NCBI RefSeq assembly: GCF_033115175.1
Contig: NC_084840.1
Span: 80,801,179 to 80,865,178 of the forward strand
Length of the DNA stretch: 64,000 bases
Reading direction: 5' to 3'
Origin: Lepus europaeus
Taxonomy: Eukaryota > Chordata > Mammalia > Lagomorpha > Leporidae
The notes under the pieces were generated by a model. The model saw nothing but the letters and a program-made list of their open reading frames with translations, had not been told where the DNA came from and did no database searches. Position numbers and translations under genes: made by a program. Position 1 is the first letter of the stretch. Each line of letters begins with the position of its first letter. Shown here piece after piece: positions 55,740 to 64,000 of the stretch.

Positions 55740-55874
55740 GGGGCCAGCACTGTGGCGTGGCGGTTAAAGCCGCCGCCTGCAGTGCTGGCATCCCATGTGG
55801 GCACCAGTTCAAGTCCTGGCTACTCCACTTCCAATCCAGCTCTCTGCCATGGCCTGGGAAAGCAGTAGAAGATG
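55740..55874 (+). mobile_element. lagomorph SINE, 3' truncated
   Basis: The first 135 bases are present, from 'GGGGCCAGCACTGTGGCGTG' to 'AAGCAGTAGAAGATG'. An abrupt change to unrelated sequence follows. Loss of the 3' half must be a later deletion, since L1-mediated insertion starts from the 3' end. Confidence 0.85.
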
Positions 55875-57446
55875 TTCAACTGTGAACACACAAATCACTC
55901 TACCCCAACACCAGTGCACATGTGCCAGAGGCCTTCTCATATCTCACTCAGTCAGGGTCAGCCCCTCCCCAAAGCGCCCACTACCCCCATTTCCAAAACC
56001 TTGCCTGGTTTTGTTTGTTTTAATTTCTCTTTTTAATTATATGTAAGTTATATAAATTTTGTGTATTTCATATATACAGATTTAGAAGCATAGTGATACT
56101 TCCCAGCCTACCCTCCCTCCTGCCCTTGATCTATCCCTTCTTCCCCCTCCCTCTTTCATTTCCACTCTCAATTTTTACAAAGCCTTGGTTTTAACCTATA
56201 CATAAATGAAAATGAAATCACAGATTATGTGCTTGTTTGTCTCTGATTCATTCTGCTCTGTCTTATGTTTATGTGATTTATTCATATTCCAGCACAAATA
56301 ATATTTTATTACTGTGTGGCATTTCATTGAATGGAACACACCACAATTTATTTGTTCTACTATGGAGGGACATTGGGTTGGTGCAGGGTTTTAGCTGCTG
56401 TTATGAAAAACGCCAATAGGAAGTAGTTTTGTTTGTTTGTTTTCTTTAATGCATTCGGGGAGTTGGGCACGTGTACCTAGGAGTGGAGTTGCTGGCTCTC
56501 ATGTGTGCCCAGCTCCTGTATCCAGCTTGTTTGAATCAGGTGCAGCTCCTGCCAGCTCAAGTGGCCCCCACCCCCAATCTTACTGACTTTGGTTATTGTC
56601 AGTCTTTTCCATTTTAAGTATGCTGATGGTTGTGAAATGATATCTCATTAGGGCTCTAATTTGAATTTCCCTCATGGTGATGGGGTTTAGCACCTTTTCA
56701 TATGGTTATGAGACGTCTGGAGAATCTCATTGGTAGGATGCCATTCAGATCTGTACCCAACTTGTCTCTGAGGTTGTCTGTCCTTTGCAGATGGATCTGT
56801 AGGAGTTCTTTATGTCTTCTTCATGTGAGCCTTTTTGTGACATGTTGCACAAATGTTCTTTTCATGCTTTGCATGGTGTATTTTGATGAACAGAAGTCAT
56901 ACATTTTAATAAAATCCAATTTAGGCGTGTGTTCCTTTATGGTTAGTGCTTTGTGTGGCTAATGTTCGCTACAGAGTGGAGACACTCTGTCGTGTTATAC
57001 AGGTTACGGGACTTTTTATTTCATCTTTCACATTCTGATCTTTAAAGTTGCTTTGTGTGCATGAGCAAAGTCAAGATTATTTGTTACTTTTCAGATATTC
57101 AGTTGGCTCAGTATTACTGATCAAAGAAATAAAACCTGTCCTAATGCATCTATTCTTGTTCCAATACTGCATTTGTCTTAATTATCACTTTAAACGCCAA
57201 GTAGCGTATGTCCTCCAACTTTTTTCTTCCTAAGTTTTTCTTGTCAAGTCTTAGCACTCCACATTTCCTCATAAATTATAGGATCAACTTGTCACTTTCT
57301 ATAACAAATTCTGCTTGGATATTGATTAGAATCCATTAAATCTGTAACAGACCATTTGGGGAAGAATCAATAGCTATATTTAGTACTTAGTATTTGAATC
57401 CATGAATATAGTATATTGTTCCACTTTCTTGATTTTTCATTTCTCA

Positions 57447-57740
57447 GAGCCAGCACTATGGAGCAGAGGGTTAAAACCACAGCCTGCAGCACCAGCATCC
57501 CATATGGGGACTGGTTGGGGTCCCAGTTGCTCTATTTCCAATCCAGCTCCCTGATAATGTGCCCGAGAAAGCAGCAAAAGAATGACACAAGTGCTTGGTC
57601 CCATGCACTCACGTGGGCGATCTGGAAGAAGCTCCTGGCTCTTGGCTTCAGACGGTCCCAACTGGATCGGTGCAGCCATTTGGAGGAAAAACCAGCAGAT
57701 GGAGGCTCGTTCTCTCTCTCTCTCTCTCTGTCTGACTCTC
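57447..57740 (+). mobile_element. lagomorph C-repeat SINE, tail missing
   Basis: The head 'GAGCCAGCACTATGGAGCAG', the full body and a (CT)n tract are present. It ends at 'CTGTCTGACTCTC' without an A tail. An antisense SINE fragment is joined directly to it. Confidence 0.85.
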
Positions 57741-57914
57741 CAGGTTTCCCATGCAGGTGCAGGGGCCCAAGGACTTGGGCATCCTCTACTGCTTTCCCAG
57801 GCCATACCAGAGAGCTGGATCAGAAGTGGAGCAGCTGGGGCTTGAACCAGCACCCATATAGGATGCTGGCACTGCAGGCAACAGCTTAACCCACTATGCG
57901 ACAGCGCCAGTCCC
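57741..57914 (-). mobile_element. lagomorph SINE 5' half, inverted
   Basis: The + strand reads 'CAGGTTTCCCATGCAGGTGC' through 'GCGACAGCGCCAGTCCC'. This is the reverse complement of the SINE 5' half. It is followed at 57915-57950 by a sense SINE 3' end, 'TATAACTTTGCCTTTAAA' plus AAATAAATAAATC. Confidence 0.85.
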
Positions 57915-57950
57915 TATAACTTTGCCTTTAAAAAAATAAATAAATAAATC

Positions 57951-58302
57951 GGCTGGTGCCGCAGCTCACTAGGCTGATCCTCCGCTTGGGGCGCTGGCAC
58001 CCTGGGGTTCTAGTCCCGTTTGGGGCTCCGGATTCTGTCCTGGTTGCCCTCTTCCAGCCCAGCTCTCTGCTGTGGTCTAGGAAGGCAGTGGAGGATGGCC
58101 CAAGTCCTTGGGCCCTGCACCCGAATGGGAGACCAGGAGGAAGCACCTGGCTCCTGGCTTCGGATCAGCGCAGCGCACCGGCCGAAACATGCCGGCTGTA
58201 GCAGCCACTTCGGGGGTGAATGAACGGAAAAAGGAAGACCTTTCTCTCTGTCTCTCTCTCTCTCACTGTCTAACTCTGCTTGTCAAAAAAAAAATTTTTT
58301 TA
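57951..58302 (+). mobile_element. lagomorph C-repeat SINE, young, inserted in a SINE tail
   Basis: The head is 'GGCTGGTGCCGCAGCTCACT' with a B box 'GGTTCTAGTCC', and the body is CpG-rich. The target duplication AATAAATAAATAAATC (57935-57950 and 58303-58318) is the tail of the older SINE it invaded. Confidence 0.88.
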
Positions 58303-58625
58303 AATAAATAAATAAATCTTTAAATTTTTTTTTTTCATTTCTCTCAGGACTGTTTTATAGTTTTCTATGTAGAATGGTTGCACAGGTTTCGTTGGGTTTA
58401 TTCTTAGCTATTGGATATAAATGAATTATTTTTACTTCATTTAATAATTACCAATACTACATAGAAGTATTATTGACCTTTGTGTATTAACCTTGAATCT
58501 GGAGACCTTGGCAAAATTCATGAACTAATTCTAATAGTTTAGGTAGAGACTTATTTGAGTCTTCTACTATAATCTCTCATTTGGGAAAGACAGTTTTATT
58601 TTTTCCATACTAACCCATGCATTTT

Positions 58626-58959
58626 TTTTTTGACAGGCAGTGTTAGACAGTGAGAGAGAGAGACAGAGAGAAAGGTCTTCCTTTTTCCATTGGTTCACCC
58701 CCAAAATGGCTGCTAATGGCCGCTACAGCTGGCACGCCATGCCGATCTGAAGCCAGGAGCCAGGTGCCTCCTTCCGGTCTCCCATGAGGGTGCAGGGCCC
58801 AAGCACTTGGGCCATCCTCCACTGCCCTCCCAGGCCACAGCAGAGAGCTGGACTGGAAGAGGAGCAACGGGAAAAGAATCCGGCACCCTGACCGGGACTA
58901 GAACCCGGGGTTCCAGCGCTGCAGGTAGAAGATTAGCCTAGTGAGCCGCAGCGCTGGCC
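58626..58959 (-). mobile_element. lagomorph C-repeat SINE, full length, antisense
   Basis: The poly(T), 'GACAGGCAGTGTTAGACAGT', the body and the head 'GAGCCGCAGCGCTGGCC' are present. A perfect 15-bp target duplication, TAACCCATGCATTTT, lies at 58611-58625 and 58960-58974. Confidence 0.94.
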
Positions 58960-58974
58960 TAACCCATGCATTTT

Positions 58975-59673
58975 AAAATATTGATTTATCGGCCGGCGCC
59001 GTGGCTCAACAGGCTAATCCTCCGCCTTGCGGCGCCGGCACACATGGTTCTAGTCCCGGTCGGGGCACCGATCCTGTCCCGGTTGCCCCTCTTCCAGGCC
59101 AGCTCTCTGCTGTGGCCAGGGAGTGCAGTGGAGGATGGTCCAAGTGCTTGGGCCCTGCACCCCATGGGAGACCAGGAGAAGCACCTGGCTCCTGCCATCG
59201 GAACAGCGCGGTGCGCCGGCCGCAGCGCGCTACCGCGGCGGCCATTAGAGGGTGAACCAACGGCAAAGGAAGACCTTTCTCTCTGTCTCTCTCTCTCTCA
59301 CTGTCCACTCTGCCTGTCAAAAAAAAAAAAAAATGAAAAAAAAATATTGATTTATCTATTTGAAAGAGAGACAGACAGAGGGAGGAAAAGAGAGAGAAAC
59401 TGATCTTCTGTTGACTGGTTCGCTCCCCAGATGGCTGCAACTTGGGCAGCTCTGGCAGTTCTGGCTGGGCCAGGCTAAAGCCAAAGGCCAGGAACTCCAT
59501 TCAGGCCTCCCACAATGAGTGGCAGTGCTCAAATGCTTGGGCCATCCTCCGTTGCTTTCCCAGGCTCATTAGCAAAGAACTGGACCAGAAACAGAGAAGC
59601 TAGGACTCACACCAGGGCTCAGATGCGGGATGTCAGCCTCTCAGGCGGTGGCCTAACCCATTGCAACTCAGCA
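58975..59673 (-). mobile_element. lagomorph C-repeat SINE, old, split by a younger SINE
   Basis: The tail part 'AAAATATTGATTTATC' (58975-58990) is separated by the inserted SINE from 'TATTTGAAAGAGAGACAGAC' and the rest of the body, which ends 'CCTAACCCATTGCAACTCA' near 59669. A short flanking duplication, GCATTTTA, lies at 58968-58975 and 59671-59678. Confidence 0.82.
58991..59340 (+). mobile_element. lagomorph C-repeat SINE, full length, youngest subfamily
   Basis: The head is 'GGCCGGCGCCGTGGCTCAAC' with a B box 'GGTTCTAGTCC'. The body is rich in intact CpG and followed by poly(A). A perfect 16-bp target duplication, AAAATATTGATTTATC, lies at 58975-58990 and 59341-59356. It is nearly identical to 8891-9244. 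Confidence 0.95.
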
Positions 59674-60167
59674 TTTTAGTTCTATATTTTTTGTATTTCA
59701 CTATGGGGACCTCTAGTACATGTTTACTAGAAATGCAAACAGTGAACAGATTTGTCTCATTCCTAACCTCAGAAGGGAAAATTTAATTTAACAATTTAAT
59801 ATAATGGTTATGGTTTTTTAATCAGATAAAAGAAGCTCCATTCCATTGCAATCTTGCTAAGAGTTCCTCTTTAAAAATTAAGAACAAACATTGAACTTTA
59901 TACTTTTTTCTCCTTTTGAGATGACTTGATAATATGTTCCCCGACAATTTACTTTGATTTTCAAATGCAAAACTAACCTTGTAACTTGCTCTTGACATGT
60001 TTGTCTTTTATGTATGGTGCCAGATTCCATTCGCTAACATTTTGTGGGTTTTGCATCTTTAAATGAGAGACAGAGAGTTATTGTCATGTCTCCTTTTTGT
60101 ACTTAGACCAGCAAAATCACATCTATCTGCCCAAGTTCAGAGCAGATTCAAAGCTGGCTGATTCAAA

Positions 60168-60470
60168 GGGGCTGGTGTTGTGGTACAGCTAGCCAGGCTG
60201 CCTCCTGCAATGCCAGCATCTCCTCTGAGCATCGGTTTGCGTCCCAGCCACTCTACTTCCAATCCGGCTCCCTGGGAGGGCAGCAGAAGATGGTCCAAGT
60301 GCTAGGGCCCCTGCCACCCATGTGGGAGATCTGGATGGAGTTCCACACTCCTGGTTTTGGCCTGGCATTTGTGGCCATTGATCCAATGGATGGAAAACTC
60401 TCTCTCTCTCTCCCTCTCTCTCTCTTTGTCTCTCCTTCACTCTGTAACTCTGCCCTTTCAATAAATAAAT
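60168..60470 (+). mobile_element. lagomorph C-repeat SINE, older subfamily
   Basis: The head is 'GGGGCTGGTGTTGTGGTACA', the body is diverged, and a CT tract and the tail 'CAATAAATAAAT' follow. Confidence 0.82.
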
Positions 60471-60480
60471 ACCCACAAGA

Positions 60481-60704
60481 TCCAGGGCTGGGCCAAGCTG
60501 AAGCCAGGAACCCAGAACTCTCTCCAAATCTCCCACCTGGATGGGAGGGACCAAAGTACTTAAGCCATTATCACTGCCTCTTAGGGTATGCTTTAGCAGG
60601 AAGCTGGAATAGAAAGTGGAGCCAGGACTCAAACTAAGGCATTCCAGTATGGGTTTCAAGCATCCCAAGCAGTGTCCTAACCACTGTACTTACTGCCTGC
60701 TCCC
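60481..60704 (-). mobile_element. lagomorph SINE, old subfamily, antisense fragment
   Basis: The + strand has 'CCAGGGCTGGGCCAAGCTGA', 'GGAGGGACCAAAGTACTTAA' and 'CAAGCAGTGTCCTAACCACT', which is the reverse of body and head. The tail half is absent. It follows the sense SINE closely. Confidence 0.72.
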
Positions 60705-60904
60705 ATAATTCCTCTTACTTAAAGTACCTGTTTCACTTTCAATGCTAGAAACCATCCTGGGGAGCTATACACCCACGCAGCAAGAGTATGGAGTGGGGAA
60801 GACTCCACACAAGGCAAGACTGTAGGCAGAGCATGTCTGGCCTGGGGCCGGGGGAGGCAGGGAGCAGCCCACCCTGGAAGGGCATGAATTTGTGGATACA
60901 GTTC

Positions 60905-61122
60905 ACACCGTCAGCTGTTCTGTGACTTTGGTCAAGACCCATCCCCTCTATGAGTCTCAGTGTCCCCACCTCGCACAATGGGGACACTTACACTGTGTTG
61001 ATAGAATTATGTGAGACACTGAGGTATCCTTTACAGGTATGAGGACCCTCCCTGGAGGGGGGCAAGATGCCACGGAAATCTCACAGGTGCTCGCCAGCCA
61101 ATACATGACTCTTATTGAATGA
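60905..61122 (+). mobile_element. MIR (ancient mammalian SINE)
   Basis: 'CTGTGACTTTGGTCAAGACC', 'TGAGTCTCAGTGTCCCCACC', 'CACAATGGGGACACTTACAC' and 'AGAATTATGTGAGACACTGA' follow the core and 3' part of MIR in sense orientation, ending near 'CTTATTGAATGAA'. Confidence 0.7.
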
Positions 61123-61126
61123 AAAA

Positions 61127-61172
61127 TCAGGAGGGAGGAATGGAGGGAGGGAAGGAGAGAGGGAAGGAGAGA
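61127..61172. repeat. GGGA/GGAA-rich purine tract
   Basis: Tandem GGAGGGA and AAGGAGAGAGGG units make an imperfect purine repeat. Confidence 0.75.
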
Positions 61173-61463
61173 AACTGGAGACAGCAGCCCATGTGGACTG
61201 AGAGGCATCAGGGAGGAGCTGCCTCAGGAGACAAGGTAAGCCCAGGCCACTTCTGTCTAACTAAGGACCCCAGGTACTGAGTCACGGCCTGCTGGCTGGC
61301 TCTCCTGATCTGGGTCTCTTCATCAGTTCACCATCCACCAGAAGAGCAGTGCATTTTCATCATTCAACACTGGGCATTTGGAGCTGTTGTGACACATGAA
61401 TAAATGTTTCATGTGATTATTTTTTTATTACTTTTATTACTGAGATATCCCACATACCGCCCC

Positions 61464-61677
61464 CAACTAAGGCTGGGCAGAGGCTAAAGCCAGGAACCAG
61501 AAACCCAATCCAGGTCTTCCATGTGGGTGTCAGGGACCCAAGCACTTGAGCCATTACCACGGCCTCCCAGAGAGCCCATTAGTAGGAAGGTGGGGTTAGG
61601 AGCCAGAACACAACCCAGCCACTCCAGTAAGGAACAGCTTAACTGGTGGTTTAACTGCTCAACCAAATGCCAGTCCC
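61464..61677 (-). mobile_element. lagomorph SINE, old subfamily, antisense fragment
   Basis: The + strand reads 'AGGCTAAAGCCAGGAACCAG', 'TCAGGGACCCAAGCACTTGA' and 'GTTTAACTGCTCAACCAAAT', i.e. the reversed body and head of the oldest C-repeat subfamily. Confidence 0.75.
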
Positions 61678-61800
61678 TATCTCATGAGATTAAATAGTTT
61701 TTTCACTTGTTTGTTCATTTACACATTCATTTATTCCCAACGCCTCCTGTGAGCCTTGGCCTGTGCTGGGTTCCCTGGCAGAGACCTGTCCAGGGCACTT

Positions 61801-62150
61801 TATTTTTTTTTAAAGATTTATTTATTTATTTGAAAGTCAGAGTTATACAGAGAGAGGAGAGGGAGAGAGAGAAAGAGAGAGAGAGAGAAAGGGCCTCCAT
61901 CCAATGGTTCACTCCCCAATTGGCCGCAACAGCCGGAGCTGTGCTGATCCTCAGCCAGGAATCAGGAGCTTCTTCCGGGTCTCCCACGTGGGTACAGGGG
62001 CCCAAGCACTTGGGCCATCTTCTACTGCTTTCCCAGGCCACAGCAGAGAGCTGGATTGGAAGAGTAGTAGCTGGGATTTGAACCGGCGCCCATAGAGGAT
62101 GCTGGTGCTTCATGCCAGGGCATTACCCACTGCGCCACAGTGCCAGGCCC
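61801..62150 (-). mobile_element. lagomorph C-repeat SINE, full length, antisense
   Basis: The tail 'AAAGATTTATTTATTTATTT', the full body and the head 'GCGCCACAGTGCCAGGCCC' are present. A perfect 12-bp target duplication, TCCAGGGCACTT, lies at 61789-61800 and 62151-62162. Confidence 0.94.
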
Positions 62151-62162
62151 TCCAGGGCACTT

Positions 62163-63420
62163 CAGACCCTGACAACCGTAAGCTGCAGCCCTGGCTGATA
62201 TGGAGGCAGCATCCAAAGAGCCGAGCACTGGGGTGAGATTCTAGTCTGAAAAGTAGCAGCCTTGGAAATGTCCCTTTGGGAAGGGCGTTTCAACCCCCTG
62301 GGCACTCGGAGAAACGCATCTTGGGGTTTTTCCTGGGGTCTAGGCCTGGTTTCCCCACAGCAGCCTAGTTATCGTCAGGTGGGAGGTAGCCCTGGGTTTG
62401 CAGAGGGTGTCTCTGATTCCTCAGAGTGGTGCTTGTCTACGTCTGGTGGTCTGGCCACTCTCGTAGCTGGGTGGGCTCTGGGAGTCCCTGGGAGCTGACA
62501 GGACACACTAGAGTAGGCCAGCTGCTTAGGTACCACTTCCGTGGCGTCGTCTTCCCAAACTAAGCTAGTCCCATGACTGCCCCCAACCACCCTGAGCTGT
62601 GTCCACTAACAAGGAGGACAGGTATGCAGACCGTAAAATCGGGGTTCAGGGGTTGCAGTCCCAGTTCTGAGAATGCTCCGTGTGGTCTCAGGATCCCCAT
62701 CCATCTCTGTGAGTCTTACGGATTTGCATCTTTGCATTCAAATGCTCACCAGGCAGAGTCTCAAAGGAGGAACCTGCATCCCAAGACTGAGCCTCATTGT
62801 GAATCCCTTCTGATTTCCAGCACTAAGAAATCCCATGCATTGCTCTCTGCAGGCAGCGCCAACACGCACCTGCAGAGCAGGTGCTTTTCATCAGAGTCTT
62901 ATTGCCACCAGGACACCTTCTAATTGCCACTAGAAAGCCAAGTGTGATCTAGATCTGATTTTTCTTGTCTTCTTTTGAAAGGCTGCAGGTTTTCTATGTA
63001 AAATCGTGCCTGTTTTTTTTTTTTTTTTTAAAGCTGCTTCCGTTTAGGATTAAGAAGACAGGATTGCCTCTTTCCCGCAGTTCTCAGGAGCTGGGCCTGG
63101 ATGGGTGCCCCTGAGTCCCTAGTCTGCAGGCCTGTCCCTAAGCCAAAGCCCCTCAGGGTGGGTGGTGATAGGGGGCAGAGGAGGGAGAGCACCGCCACTC
63201 CCAGCTCCTGCCAGGCCCTCCACCCACTTCCTCCTCTGCCTCTGCCCCCCTCCTGGCCCTCATCTAAAGGAGCCCTCCAGGAAGCATTGTGCAAAACCAT
63301 GAATTTTTTATTGCAAACCATAAGACTTTACGGGCAGCCCCACAAATGTTTCATAAAAGGGTCAGGGCCTTGGTTTCAAAGAAAGCATCTTTGCTGATGG
63401 AATGTCAGGCCTTAGAACTT
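62163..63420. other. unique sequence, SINE-free
   Basis: No repeat family is recognised except a poly(T) run at 63012-63030. Open frames reach 116 codons (62573-62923) and have no domain. The part 63060-63280 is GC-rich. Confidence 0.45.
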
Positions 63421-63429
63421 AATGAGAGT

Positions 63430-63640
63430 TGGGGGTGGGGGTATGTTGTGTGTGTGTGTGTGTGTGTGTGCGTTATGGTGTAGGTTATACCTATGTTATG
63501 GCATGGAGTGTGGAGCGCTGTGTGTACCTTATGGTGTGTGTGTGTGTGTGTATGTGTGTATTATGACCTGGGTGTGTGCTATGGTGTTGGGTGTGGCGTG
63601 TGAGTACCGTATAGGGTGTGTACATGTTGACGGAGTGGGT
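63430..63640. repeat. TG-rich satellite-like array
   Basis: Two (TG)n runs (63446-63472 and about 63533-63553) are embedded in a degenerate unit containing 'TTATGGTGT' or 'CTATGGTGT'. That unit appears near 63473, 63528 and 63580. It looks like a decayed minisatellite grown around a TG microsatellite. Confidence 0.75.
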
Positions 63641-64000
63641 GTCGGATAGAGGTAGTGAGGGAGGAGGTTTGCTTTAGCCCTGGAAATCAAAATGCCCTCA
63701 TTTACTGAACACTCACTGTGTACTTATGCAGCAGGAATTGTGTCAACATGTGGGTTTAGAAACCAAAGCCAGAATCCCTACCCTTAGTTTGTTCCCAACT
63801 AATAAGATCATTATAGCCTCTTGGAACACTTAGATGGGTTGCTTGCCTACTTGTCTTAAATGTACAACTTCACTGCTTTACTTCAGGAGACATAGTTCTA
63901 CCTTCTGGAATCCAAACACCTGCAGGAAGGCAGGGCTGGGAGGAGCGTGTGCATAGCATGCGTCCCAGGATGCTGCTCCCCTCATAGTGCAGGAGACACA
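63641..64000. other. unique sequence, nothing recognised
   Basis: There is a faint MIR-like phrase ('CATTTACTGAACACTCACTG') near 63700. Otherwise nothing can be assigned. Confidence 0.35.

Larger units (their letters stand above)
55990..60130 (-). mobile_element. LINE-1 (old) antisense mosaic, interrupted by SINEs
   Basis: Between the SINEs the + strand carries antisense L1 ORF2 and 3' UTR phrases in the right order. They include 'CGTGTACCTAGGAGTGGAGT', 'GATATCTCATTAGGGCTCTA', 'GATGAACAGAAGTCATACAT', 'CTTATTTGAGTCTTCTACTA', 'CATTCCTAACCTCAGAAGGG', 'GCAAAACTAACCTTGTAACT' and 'CCATTCGCTAACATTTTGTG'. All reading frames are broken. Five SINE-derived insertions occupy 57447-58302 and 58626-59673. 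Confidence 0.7.

Noticed and set aside
55990..60130. A possible reverse transcriptase gene
   Set aside because: The L1 ORF2 similarity is antisense, broken by five SINE insertions and many stops. No functional enzyme can be encoded.

Overview
This window is mammalian nuclear DNA, most likely from a lagomorph and probably the European rabbit. The main reason is about 45 copies or fragments of a tRNA-derived SINE. The copies have a head with Pol III A and B box-like motifs, a body with the phrases 'GATGGCCCAAGTGCTTGGGC' and 'GGGAGACC..GAAGAAGCTCC', a CT-rich stretch and an (AAATA)n or poly(A) tail. This matches the C-repeat (CSINE) family of rabbit and pika. A truncated LINE-1 3' end at 11.2-11.7 kb resembles the rabbit L1 3' UTR. 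Family names come from recognition by eye, without a database search.

I found no intact protein-coding gene and no exon I could defend. Almost all open frames are short and fall in repeats or unremarkable DNA. The one clear gene relic is a 5'-truncated processed pseudogene at about 47.52-48.50 kb. It resembles the C-terminal third of AZIN2 (antizyme inhibitor 2, an ornithine decarboxylase homologue). It has an in-frame stop, several frameshifts, a 3' UTR, an AATAAA signal and a genomic poly(A) tail.

Layout. From 1 to 8.9 kb there are no SINEs, only degenerate MaLR-type LTRs in otherwise unique sequence. From 8.9 to 18.5 kb there is a MaLR LTR split by two SINEs, the L1 3' end with a target site duplication, two older L1 3' ends, several SINEs and a Tigger-like MITE. 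From 18.5 to 30.9 kb there are SINE clusters, L2 fragments on both strands and a sense L1 mosaic. From 30.9 to 35.2 kb there is a second SINE-poor stretch with one MaLR LTR. From 35.2 to 49.1 kb there are an ERVL (MLT2-like) LTR split by a SINE, further SINEs, a MIR, the AZIN2 pseudogene and the two arms of a 330-bp inverted duplication 10 kb apart. From 49.1 to 52.4 kb the sequence is mostly unique. From 52.4 to 60.1 kb antisense L1 sequence is riddled with nested SINEs. From 60.1 to 64 kb there are more SINEs, a MIR, unique sequence and TG-rich satellite-like DNA.

There is no operon or interacting gene set. The window reads as an intergenic or intronic interval shaped by retrotransposition. 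Fifteen SINEs keep recognisable target site duplications, which allows their relative insertion order to be worked out at several sites. I see no convincing new biological system. The points most worth checking are the inverted duplication, the nested SINE stacks (one with a possible twin-priming inversion), the AZIN2 retrocopy, a strong G-quadruplex motif and an inverted GATA pair.
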